DNA of 64,000 nt from Planctomycetota bacterium. GTDB taxonomy: Bacteria > Planctomycetota > UBA11346. Shown piece by piece: positions 54,283-63,100 of this stretch (its first letter is position 1; each line of letters begins with the position of its first letter). Position numbers and translations under genes: made by a program. The notes below the pieces were generated by a model. It saw nothing but the letters and a program-made list of their open reading frames with translations. It was not told where the DNA came from and ran no database searches. Where the stretch lies: positions 190,768 to 254,767 of the forward strand of contig BJHQ01000003.1 of the NCBI GenBank assembly GCA_014193115.1. The letters run 5' to 3'.

Positions 54283-57200
54283 ATGCAATCTCGCACGCTT
54301 TCCGCACTGTTCTCAACCGCAATCATGATGGCGCTCAGCTGCGCCGTCGCGTCTCGGGTGCACGCCGCCGATGACGTTTACGAAGAGAACGACACCTCAC
54401 CAGCCGCGGCGGTCATCGGCTATGGCACCTACTCCTTGGTCTGCTTGGACGAAGATTGGTTCCGGGTGCCTGGGGTCACCCCAGGCAACTTCCGTGTTCA
54501 GCTGGACCATCCGGTGGCGGCCGATGGCGACATCAACATGGCGATTTGGCGGAACATCAGCGGCACCATGTACCAGGTAGCTTCGAATTTCGGGACCGGT
54601 ACGGAAATCGTCGATTACAACGTCCATGCTACCGAAGACCACTGGATCTGGGTGACGAAAGCCAACCCCTCCGGTCCTGGGAATACCTATACCCTAACGG
54701 TAAGCCGCCAAATACCGACCACCGGCGACGATGCCAGGGAAAACAACGATACCTTCGATACTGCCTCACAAATCGCCATCAATGTTGCAGTGACCGGGTT
54801 GGTGTCAAAAGACGAGGACTGGTTTAAGGTTATTTGTTCTGAAAATGGCCCCTTGACGGTGTTTCTCGACTTCACGCCGGCAGCAGGGAATGTCGATTTG
54901 AAGCTCTACAATGCGGCTGGGACTCCGGTGGACTGGAATATCCAGGCTGTTCACGGCAATCCTGGAGTGAATGGTCGCCAGGTGACCGTGTCGCCGACGA
55001 ACAACCAGGAAATCTACATCGACGCGCTCGGGACCGCGGGGCTGACCTACACCGTGCGCGCTGAACAGAACGCTGTGATCGAGGATGGTCGGGAAGAAAA
55101 CGACACCTTTGCCGCAGCGGTGCCATTGACCTTGAACACGACCCATGCCCTGGCCTGTCGCGATTCAGATTGGTTCGACCTGGGCACGCTCGAACCAGGG
55201 GATCTGCGCGTCACCATGACGTATCCGGTGGTGAACGGCGCCAACCTGGTTTGCGTCCTGCATGATGAGGCCGGGCAGGCGATCGCCACAGCCGCAGCCA
55301 GCGGTGGGGTGGTCACCTTTCCCTACCCCATTGTGACTACCAAGCATGTCTACGTGAGTGTGGATCGTGCATCGGATAATGCACCAAACACGTATACCCT
55401 ACGGGTTGACCGGAACATCACCACGACTGGCGATGATGCGGATGAGAACAACGACATCTTCTCAACCCCGACCATCGCCACCATGAATTCACCGCGAATG
55501 GGTCTGGTTGCCAAAGATGTCGATTTTTACCAAATTACCTGCATTGGCGCTGGTTCCCTCACCGTCGGACTGGATTTTGTACCAGCCGAAGGGAATCTTG
55601 ATCTGTGCATCTATGACAACACCGGTTTCCTGACGCTTTCGAGCATCCAGGCCGTGCACGGCCCTCCCGGGGCCACAGGACGGGAATTGGTGATAACGCC
55701 CCAGCCCATCGGCACGGTTTTCCGCATCGGGGTGTTCGGAGCATCCGGCCAGACGTATTCTCTGCGCACCACGCAGGCCACGGTGACCGAGGACAGCTAT
55801 GAAGAAAACGACACCGTTGTCACCGCTGCAACCTTGGCGCTGGGCACCCATGCACTTGGCTGCTTCGATCACGATTACTTCCGTATTCCAGGTCTCGCAC
55901 CGGGGCTGCTCTATGTGCGCTTGAACCACCCGCTCGCTGGCGCCTTCAACGACCTCAATGTCGATATCGTCAATGCGGCCGGGGATCCTCTTCTGGGCGA
56001 CGCCAAGACCGATCAAACCGAGGAACTCTTCTACCAGGTGGTGACGGCCGGAGATTATTTCCTCCATGTTATTCCGACTAATGGCGGCAGTAATTCCTAC
56101 ACATTGACCGTCGCCCGGTCCTACGATGCCGCAGACGATGATTCGGCTGACGCAGGCGCCGGTGACGACACCCTGGCCTTGGCCGTTCCTCTCGCGAATC
56201 ATCGAACGATTGTCAGTAATCGGCGTGCCTGGGATCAAGACTGGGTGCGAGTGTACCTGCCTCCTGGAACCTGCCATGCGGTGCTCGATTACGATAGTGC
56301 GGCATACGACCTGCAACTGGATGCTTTCGAAGCGGATGGCACGCGATTCACGAATTCGATCGGGAGCGCTGACGAAACCGCCACGGGGAAATCCATGGAG
56401 GTCGAACTCATCCATGGCCGGGAGATGTATTTCTGCGTTTCCGGCCGTAATGGAGCGCCATACCAGTTCCGCATTGAGCATCCCATCAAATGGGCGGTTC
56501 AAATCGATAACTGTGGTCCCGCCTACGCTGGTTCGCCGCGGTTGTATGATCTCGATGGCGATGGATTGTCCGAGATCATCATCGGAACCAGTCCTCATCT
56601 TGATGTGCCGCGGAACGAAATCCTGCCGGCCAAGCTGCTGTGCCTGAATCACGATGGGTCGTTGCGCTGGTCACGCATCTTCCCGGCCTTCAATGGTCCG
56701 GACCCCGAAACCGGCAAGACCTACAATTCGACAGCAATCAGCAGCTTCCCGACGGTTGGCGATGTTGATGGCGATGGCCAATTGGATATCCTGGTATCGG
56801 TTGGGGCCGACCTCAATGAGCAAATATACGATCCGGTCCTGGACATTTTCCGGGTCTATGCCCCTGGCGCACTTGGCGGGGTCTATTGCGTGTCCGCGGC
56901 AACCGGGGCCACCAAGTGGTTCCGTCCGAGTTTGGACTTCAACGGAGCCTTTGACGTGTTCAACGGGATGCCCGATGGCGTGTGCAGCTCACCGGTGATC
57001 GTCGATATCGATGGGGATGGGATCAATGAAGTATGCTGGGCCAGTTGGGATCAGCATGTGTACTTGGTGCGCGGGTCCGATGGCCAGAACTTCATGGGCG
57101 GACATTGGCCAGTGCATGTACATGATACGAACTGGACCACACCGATCATCTGCGATAGCAATGAGGATGGGGTCCTGGAGATCTTCACCGGTGGTGACAT

Positions 57201-58764
57201 CACGACCAATGCTGACTCTGGAACGGTGTCCGGTGGTATTTTCCATGCGTTCAATCGGTTCGGACAGGAGTACGTTGAAGGATTCCGCGATCTGATCAGC
57301 TTTAGCCCGGGGACGTTCAGCTTCCTCAAAGGGAAGTACGAACCCCAGGTCATCTGGTCGAGCCCCGTGGCTGGGGACCTGGATGGCGATGGCCACCTGG
57401 AGTTCGCCTATGGTTCGGGCATGTCGATACCGGATCCGGTTGGTCGTCAGGCCCGCATCTGGAACCATGATGGTTCCCTGCATTCCTTGCTCGCCACCCA
57501 GGGTCGGGTGTTCGCACCGCCTTTGATCGCCGATCTCGACAACAACGGAACCAAGGAACTCATTCTGGTCTCGGAATTGGGATATGCCGAGTGCTTCAAT
57601 GCGAACGGCACCCTGCGCTGGTCGACCAAGGTGCTCGCGCCCGGCAGCAGCGGTGACGATCCGATCTATGGCGCCCCACTGGCCGTCGATCTCGACAAGG
57701 ATGGTAAACTGGAGCTCATCCTCCAGCAGGGAGTGGCCATCCAGATTCTGAACTTTAATGGGGTGCAATTGACCAATCCCCTGCGCTGGGGCCTGAAAAA
57801 CGAACATTTCCGTGGAACTCCGGCAATTGGCGACATCGATGGCGATGGGAACATCGATATCATCACTGGCGGTACCGACGCGAGCCGCCAACATGCCGTG
57901 ATCTATTGCTTCCAATACGGTACGTCAGGCAATGCGGTCGGTGGTTTCGCCGCTGCCGCAAAGTCGTTCCGCGATCAGGCGGTCATACCGATTTCAGCAG
58001 CGAACGCCGCACGGCGGGATCAGGTTCGCGCCTTTGTCGCTCGCTTCTATACGGAAGTGCTGTTGCGGACCGGCGATCCGACCGGTCTCGCCTATTGGAC
58101 CAACCAGCTGCTTGAAGGAGATAGATCCGGCGCCGATATCGCCAGAAGCTTCTTCTTTAGCACGGAATTCATCGACCGGGGGACTTCAGATGCGGTCTTC
58201 ATCGATACGCTCTATCGGACCTTCTTCGACCGCGCTGGCGATCCCGGTGGCATTGCCTATTGGACCGGGCAGCTTGCAGGTGGGACCTCGCGCAATGCGA
58301 TCCTGTCCGGATTCATCTATTCGGCGGAATTCGATGGCATCTGTTCGAGTTTCCAGATCACCCGGGAATTCGCACCGACGGCTGGTCTGCGTCGAGTTCC
58401 GATCGAGGAACTGGTCACGCGTTTTTACCAGCAGACCCTGAATCGGAATCCCGATGCGGGTGGTCTGGCCTATTGGACCGACCAATTGATGACCGGAGCA
58501 CTGACTGGCGAAGATTTGGGCAAGAGTTTTGTGTTGAGTGCCGAATTCATCAGTCGGAACACCACGGTTCCAGAGTTCGTCGATATCGTTTACAAGGCCT
58601 TCTTCGGCCGTGCTGCCGACCCCGATGGAAAAGCATCGTGGACAGGATTCCTGAATTCCGGTTTCTTCACACGGCCCCAAGTGCTTGACGGATTCATCCA
58701 TTCCACCGAGTTTGCCAACTTGTGTACCGCTTATGGGATTGTGCCCTTCCACACCCCCGGTTGA
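54283..58764 (+). CDS. Large secreted protein: PPC-like domains, FG-GAP/VCBS repeats and C-terminal DUF4214 domains
   Basis: The 1493-residue product starts with a signal peptide ending ASRVHA. About residues 30-720 contain six bacterial pre-peptidase C-terminal-like domains, each opening D..EENDT and then CLDEDWFRV; two alternating types can be seen. About residues 740-1215 contain eight DxDGDG calcium-binding FG-GAP/VCBS repeats (DLDGDGLSEIIIG, VGDVDGDGQLDIL), likely a beta-propeller. The last 260 residues are two DUF4214 domains, each of two half-repeats of the form F...Y...L.R..D..G..YW...L. A surface-exposed or secreted-matrix protein is likely. Its last 34 bp overlap the convergent FAD gene, and its GC content is visibly lower than that of the neighbours. 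Confidence 0.85.
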   Translation: MQSRTLSALFSTAIMMALSCAVASRVHAADDVYEENDTSPAAAVIGYGTYSLVCLDEDWFRVPGVTPGNFRVQLDHPVAADGDINMAIWRNISGTMYQVASNFGTGTEIVDYNVHATEDHWIWVTKANPSGPGNTYTLTVSRQIPTTGDDARENNDTFDTASQIAINVAVTGLVSKDEDWFKVICSENGPLTVFLDFTPAAGNVDLKLYNAAGTPVDWNIQAVHGNPGVNGRQVTVSPTNNQEIYIDALGTAGLTYTVRAEQNAVIEDGREENDTFAAAVPLTLNTTHALACRDSDWFDLGTLEPGDLRVTMTYPVVNGANLVCVLHDEAGQAIATAAASGGVVTFPYPIVTTKHVYVSVDRASDNAPNTYTLRVDRNITTTGDDADENNDIFSTPTIATMNSPRMGLVAKDVDFYQITCIGAGSLTVGLDFVPAEGNLDLCIYDNTGFLTLSSIQAVHGPPGATGRELVITPQPIGTVFRIGVFGASGQTYSLRTTQATVTEDSYEENDTVVTAATLALGTHALGCFDHDYFRIPGLAPGLLYVRLNHPLAGAFNDLNVDIVNAAGDPLLGDAKTDQTEELFYQVVTAGDYFLHVIPTNGGSNSYTLTVARSYDAADDDSADAGAGDDTLALAVPLANHRTIVSNRRAWDQDWVRVYLPPGTCHAVLDYDSAAYDLQLDAFEADGTRFTNSIGSADETATGKSMEVELIHGREMYFCVSGRNGAPYQFRIEHPIKWAVQIDNCGPAYAGSPRLYDLDGDGLSEIIIGTSPHLDVPRNEILPAKLLCLNHDGSLRWSRIFPAFNGPDPETGKTYNSTAISSFPTVGDVDGDGQLDILVSVGADLNEQIYDPVLDIFRVYAPGALGGVYCVSAATGATKWFRPSLDFNGAFDVFNGMPDGVCSSPVIVDIDGDGINEVCWASWDQHVYLVRGSDGQNFMGGHWPVHVHDTNWTTPIICDSNEDGVLEIFTGGDITTNADSGTVSGGIFHAFNRFGQEYVEGFRDLISFSPGTFSFLKGKYEPQVIWSSPVAGDLDGDGHLEFAYGSGMSIPDPVGRQARIWNHDGSLHSLLATQGRVFAPPLIADLDNNGTKELILVSELGYAECFNANGTLRWSTKVLAPGSSGDDPIYGAPLAVDLDKDGKLELILQQGVAIQILNFNGVQLTNPLRWGLKNEHFRGTPAIGDIDGDGNIDIITGGTDASRQHAVIYCFQYGTSGNAVGGFAAAAKSFRDQAVIPISAANAARRDQVRAFVARFYTEVLLRTGDPTGLAYWTNQLLEGDRSGADIARSFFFSTEFIDRGTSDAVFIDTLYRTFFDRAGDPGGIAYWTGQLAGGTSRNAILSGFIYSAEFDGICSSFQITREFAPTAGLRRVPIEELVTRFYQQTLNRNPDAGGLAYWTDQLMTGALTGEDLGKSFVLSAEFISRNTTVPEFVDIVYKAFFGRAADPDGKASWTGFLNSGFFTRPQVLDGFIHSTEFANLCTAYGIVPFHTPG

Positions 58765-60095
58765 AGGTTGAGAGCGCTGGCGATCATCCCGGCGACCTGA
58801 GCACCGTCGCGGATCGCATAATTGGTGCCGCGGTCCTCGGGATAAATCTGGGCCATGGTCGCCAGCCAGCAGCCGGGTACCGGGGTCTGCATGGCTGGAA
58901 CGATTTGGGAATAACCGGCGGTCACGATGGGCTGGGCCCATCGTGCTTTCCACACGCGATGGGCGAGGATCCAATCCGGGCTGAAGGCGGGGAACATCCG
59001 CTGCAGGTGCGGCAGGGCGAAGGCCAGGGTGGCGTCGGCATCCATCGCCCACATCGGGTGATCCACGGCCAAGTATTTGGACAGATACACCACGTGTCGT
59101 CCGCCGTAACTCGTCGCTGGTTCGAAGTTGGTATGCTCAATGATTCCGACAAACGGGAAGCTCGGATCGTTGACGTTCAGCCAATAGGTCTGTGACAACG
59201 GCCGATCCAGTTCCAGGACCAGGCAGGTGTTTGCCAGATAGTCGATGCTGCGCAGCGAGTTGAGCCATGCGGTGTCTCCTGGGCCGGCAACCCCGGCGAG
59301 CAGCTCTGCCGCCAGGGGAGGGGCAATGGTGATCAGGATGTCCGACGCCGGTCTGGGGCCTGCGTCAGTCTCGACCAACAGGGTTCCATCAGGGCTGCGA
59401 ACGATGTTCTGGACCGATCGGCCGGTTTCGATGGAAGCTCCTGCGGCACCTGCCGAGATTGCGATTTCCCTGGCCAACGCTCCGAAACCTCCCTTGAAAT
59501 AGGCCAGTTCTTCTGCCGATCCTGCGCCGCGGCTGCTCCCCCGAAGTTTCAATTTGTTCCAAAACCACACCGCCCCGATGCGGTCCGCATAGGGACCGAA
59601 CTTGCCGCGCAGCAGGGGCTCCCAGACGATCTTGTAGACGTTGTCGCCGCCCATTCGGCGCAGCCACTCGGCGGAGGTGACGCCTTCGAGGCTCCGCCAG
59701 TCCTTCACCCGCCGCGCCGCCAGCGCCATCCAACCGAGTCGGATCCGATCCCAGATCGGCAACGGAGAAAACCGCAGCAGATCCAGCGGTGAGCTCAACC
59801 GGAAAATGGTGTTGGCAAAATACAGTCCGGTGTTGGTCGGGCGTACCACCACCCGGTCGGACAATCCGAGCTCACCAATCAAATCCATGACGTGCTGATC
59901 GCTGGTGAACCAATGGTGGTAGAACCGTTCGATCTGCTGACCGCCGGGCAGCGTGTAATCTGAGGCCAGGCCACCGACCTGTTCGTCGCGTTCGAGCACC
60001 ACGGTGGGAACACCGCGCTGGGCGAGCCGCAACGCCGCGGTCAGGCCAGTGAACCCAGCGCCAACGATGATGACTGGGTGGCGCTGCGCAGGCAT
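58731..60095 (-). CDS. FAD-dependent amine-oxidase-like oxidoreductase
   Basis: The 454-residue protein has the N-terminal dinucleotide-binding motif IIVGAGFTGLTAALRLAQRG with VVLERDEQVGGLA and a C-terminal FAD-binding segment near MAQIYPEDRGTNYAIRDGA. It falls in the amine-oxidase/UDP-galactopyranose-mutase-like group often found in polysaccharide gene clusters, but the substrate is not predictable. Its end overlaps the convergent secreted-protein gene by 34 bp. The dinG gene ends only 5 nt from its start. Confidence 0.82.
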   Translation of the reverse strand: MPAQRHPVIIVGAGFTGLTAALRLAQRGVPTVVLERDEQVGGLASDYTLPGGQQIERFYHHWFTSDQHVMDLIGELGLSDRVVVRPTNTGLYFANTIFRLSSPLDLLRFSPLPIWDRIRLGWMALAARRVKDWRSLEGVTSAEWLRRMGGDNVYKIVWEPLLRGKFGPYADRIGAVWFWNKLKLRGSSRGAGSAEELAYFKGGFGALAREIAISAGAAGASIETGRSVQNIVRSPDGTLLVETDAGPRPASDILITIAPPLAAELLAGVAGPGDTAWLNSLRSIDYLANTCLVLELDRPLSQTYWLNVNDPSFPFVGIIEHTNFEPATSYGGRHVVYLSKYLAVDHPMWAMDADATLAFALPHLQRMFPAFSPDWILAHRVWKARWAQPIVTAGYSQIVPAMQTPVPGCWLATMAQIYPEDRGTNYAIRDGAQVAGMIASALNLQPGVWKGTIP

Positions 60096-60100
60096 GGATT

Positions 60101-62155
60101 TTACAAGGTGTCTGCGTCTGCTGACCGCCGATCGTCAGCGACCGCCGCCGGCCGATCGCCGGTCCAGTCCTCCAGTGCGATGGTCTCCATCCGGCATTCG
60201 GGCAGGGCGCGCAGGAAATAGCGGCCATAGGCCTTGGTCAGGATTCTGTGGTCGAGGATCGCCACGGTGCCGGTGTCGCTGCGGCTGCGGATCAGCCGGC
60301 CGAAACCTTGTTTCAATTTGATGATCGCTTCGGGAACGCTGCGTTCCATGAAGGGGTTGCCGCCGCGGCGGGTGATCTCGTGGTGGCGCGCCTCGACCAC
60401 CGGATGGTTGGGGACTTCGAAAGGGATTTTCGCGATGATGACGTGACGCAGGGCGTCGCCCGGCACGTCGACGCCTTCCCAGAAGCTGGCGGTGCCGAAC
60501 AGCACGGCGTCGCCGGCGCGCTTGAACAGGTCGAGCATCTGCCGCCGCCCGAGCCCGGCGCCGTGGCGGATGACGAAGCGGTTGGCCCGGTCGAGGTGCG
60601 GCCGGACCAGGTCGTGGACCGCGGCGAGCTGGCGATAGCTGGTGAACAGCACGAAGCTGCCGCCGCGGCGGCCGCGCTCGGGATCCATCAGGTAATCGGT
60701 GAGCCAGGCGGCGACTGCCGTTTCGAATCGCGGGCTGTTGGGATCGATCGGCGAGCGGTTGACCACCAAGGTCGCCTGCTTGGGGAAATCGAAGGGGCTG
60801 TCGAGGCGCTTGGCCAGACCGCCGTCGAGTCCCAGCCGGCGGCGCAGAAACAGGAACCGGTCGCTGTCGTCGGCAGCCAGGGTGGCTGAGGTCAGCACCG
60901 CGGTTTTCATCTCGTCGAACAGCTTTTCCTTGAGCAATCCGGCGACGCTGAGCGGCGCCATGGTCAGCGAAGGAGAGCCCTTGGCCTCGGCCCGGGGGAT
61001 GTGGGCGAAGTACACCTGCATCGGATCGACCTGGCCGAGCACCGCGCGCAGGGTGCCAGCCATGGTCGCGACCCGGCTGCGGTGAGCGTTCAGCTCCATC
61101 AACTGGTTGTCGTCGGTGCAACGCTCGCTGAGCCGGTCGAGTTCCCGACCGACGGCGTCGAGGCACGGGCTGAGCACGTCCTCGATGGCGTCCTCGGCGC
61201 CCAGGCGCAGCGTGTCCTCGTTGGGTTTCAGCCGTTCGCTGAGCCGCGTCACTTCGTTCCAGAACCGCTGGGTCGCGGCGTGGGCGGTGTCCACCGCGGC
61301 CTGGGCCGAGGTGAAATCCTCACGCGCCAGCAGGCCCTTGCCCTTGCGCGACCACAGGCCGTCGAGCAGGTAGCGCACCTGGGCCGCCGAGATCGAGGCG
61401 CCGAGGTGGTCGGTGGCGACATCCTCCAGGCTGTGGGCCTCGTCGAAAACCGCGATCTGGTGGGCGGGAAGGATTCCGGCGTGTTCGTCGCGCAGCGCCA
61501 GATCGCTGAAATACAGGTGGTGGTTCACCACCAGCAGGTGGGCCTCCTCCATCCGCCGCCTGGCGTTGTAGAAAAAACAGGTGTCATAAGTCGGGCATTT
61601 CCGGCCCAGGCAGTTGTTGCGGTCGCTGCGCACCGCCTGCCATACCGCCCGGTCGGGTTCGTAGCCGAGATCCGCGAGGTCGCCTTCGCTGGTCTCGTCG
61701 GCCCAGGTGGCGAGCTCCTTCAGCGCCCGGGCATCGTCGCGGGTCTCGACGAAGGTCTGCTGGCCGTGGCCGGTGGCATAGGCCAGTCGCCGTCGCGACA
61801 GGTAGTTCTGCCGGCCTTTCACCAGCACCGCCGACAGCCCGGGCAGCAGCTTCGTCAGCAGGGGAATGTCTTTATCGATCAGCTGCTCTTGCAGGGCGAT
61901 GGTGCCGGTGGAGATCACCACCGGGCTGCGCCCGCCGGCCTCAGCAGCGGCCAAGGCGTGCAATGCAGCTGGAACTAGATAGGCGAAACTCTTGCCGACG
62001 CCGGTCGGCGCCTCGACCACGACGTGTTGTCCACCGGCCATCGCCTCGGCCGCCAGCCGGGCCATGGCCAGTTGCTGGGGCCGCGATTCCCAGCTGGGCA
62101 GGGCCTTGGCCAGCAATCCGCCCGGCGCCAGGACCTCGTCGACCGTGGGCAGCAT
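60101..62155 (-). CDS. dinG: DinG-type ATP-dependent helicase
   Basis: The 684-residue XPD-like superfamily 2 helicase has Walker A APTGVGKSF (about 49-57), the DEAH box (238-241) and late motifs (SFWEGVDVPGDALRHV, QGFGRLIRSRSDTG). An Fe-S cluster region has three cysteines, C182, C187 and C193, in NNCLGRKCPTYDTCFF with the spacing seen in E. coli DinG. The fourth ligand expected in the KGR..YLC motif is serine here (S120 in KGRQNYLSRR). It unwinds 5'-overhang duplexes, R-loops and G-quadruplexes in the family. It follows the oxidoreductase gene's start by 5 nt. Confidence 0.93.
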   Translation of the reverse strand: MLPTVDEVLAPGGLLAKALPSWESRPQQLAMARLAAEAMAGGQHVVVEAPTGVGKSFAYLVPAALHALAAAEAGGRSPVVISTGTIALQEQLIDKDIPLLTKLLPGLSAVLVKGRQNYLSRRRLAYATGHGQQTFVETRDDARALKELATWADETSEGDLADLGYEPDRAVWQAVRSDRNNCLGRKCPTYDTCFFYNARRRMEEAHLLVVNHHLYFSDLALRDEHAGILPAHQIAVFDEAHSLEDVATDHLGASISAAQVRYLLDGLWSRKGKGLLAREDFTSAQAAVDTAHAATQRFWNEVTRLSERLKPNEDTLRLGAEDAIEDVLSPCLDAVGRELDRLSERCTDDNQLMELNAHRSRVATMAGTLRAVLGQVDPMQVYFAHIPRAEAKGSPSLTMAPLSVAGLLKEKLFDEMKTAVLTSATLAADDSDRFLFLRRRLGLDGGLAKRLDSPFDFPKQATLVVNRSPIDPNSPRFETAVAAWLTDYLMDPERGRRGGSFVLFTSYRQLAAVHDLVRPHLDRANRFVIRHGAGLGRRQMLDLFKRAGDAVLFGTASFWEGVDVPGDALRHVIIAKIPFEVPNHPVVEARHHEITRRGGNPFMERSVPEAIIKLKQGFGRLIRSRSDTGTVAILDHRILTKAYGRYFLRALPECRMETIALEDWTGDRPAAVADDRRSADADTL

Positions 62156-62269
62156 GGGAGAACCCTAGGGGCCATATCGACCCGGCCAAGCATCTCGGCA
62201 CGCAGGTTCCCCTGACCAGAGGCCTGTCGTCGGCCTTTCCTGGCTGATCGGCCGGCGACAGTAGCCGCC

Positions 62270-63010
62270 ATGAGCACCGCGACGGTTTTGATGCACGTCC
62301 CCCGCGAGGGCTGCCAGCGGATCGGCGACCATCTGCGCCGACGCGGCGTGACGGTGCAGGAACGGGCGCTTTTCTCAGGCGATGCCGTGCCGAGCGCGAT
62401 CCCTGCCGGAGACCTGCTGGTGGTCATGGGCGGGCCAATGGGCGTGGGCGATCTCGGTGATCCGAACTATCCATTTTTGCAGGCAGAAATCGCCTTGCTC
62501 CGCCGCTGCCTGGCCGATCAGGCGCCGGTGCTCGGGGTCTGCCTCGGTGCGCAACTGCTCGCCCACGCCGCCGGCGCCCGGGTCTTCCCCAACCACGCGT
62601 CGGGAAATCTATCCGCCAGGGTTCGCGAAGTCGGCTGGTTCCCACTCGATTTTCATGGTGATTTCCAGCGTGATCCGGTGCTGCGCGGATTGCCGACGCA
62701 GGCGGTTCAGCTCCACTGGCATGGAGACACCTTTGATCTGCCGGCCGGCGCGGTCGGTTTCGCTTCGACGTCGGCCTGCCGGAATCAGGCGTTCCGCTTG
62801 GGGTACCGCCAGTTCGGCCTGCAATTCCATCCCGAATGCGACGCCGCGACCATCGCAGAGTGGTGCGATGAGGACGCCGCCTTTGCCGAGCTCGCCCATG
62901 GTCCGGGCACGCCTGCCCGGATTCAGGCAGAGATTCCCCGCTGGTTTGGCGAATACGTTACAGTGGGCGACCGGCTGATCGCCAACCTGCTCGATCAGAT
63001 GCTGGCCTGA
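62270..63010 (+). CDS. Class I glutamine amidotransferase (GMP-synthase-like)
   Basis: The 246-residue protein has the class I glutaminase triad: C91 in GVCLGAQLLA, and H187 and E189 in LQFHPE. VVMGGPMGVGD matches the GGP motif of the YhbO/GuaA-like group. No synthetase domain is attached and no obvious partner gene adjoins it. It may deaminate glutamine for an unknown acceptor or act as a gamma-glutamyl hydrolase-type enzyme. Confidence 0.88.
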   Translation: MSTATVLMHVPREGCQRIGDHLRRRGVTVQERALFSGDAVPSAIPAGDLLVVMGGPMGVGDLGDPNYPFLQAEIALLRRCLADQAPVLGVCLGAQLLAHAAGARVFPNHASGNLSARVREVGWFPLDFHGDFQRDPVLRGLPTQAVQLHWHGDTFDLPAGAVGFASTSACRNQAFRLGYRQFGLQFHPECDAATIAEWCDEDAAFAELAHGPGTPARIQAEIPRWFGEYVTVGDRLIANLLDQMLA

Positions 63011-63100
63011 CATCCGGCGAGCCGGCGAGTCGGCAGGGTGTCCGTGCTGGCGCCGCGCCGGGTTGGCACCTCGTTCGCCGCCCGCTACGACCATCCTTCC

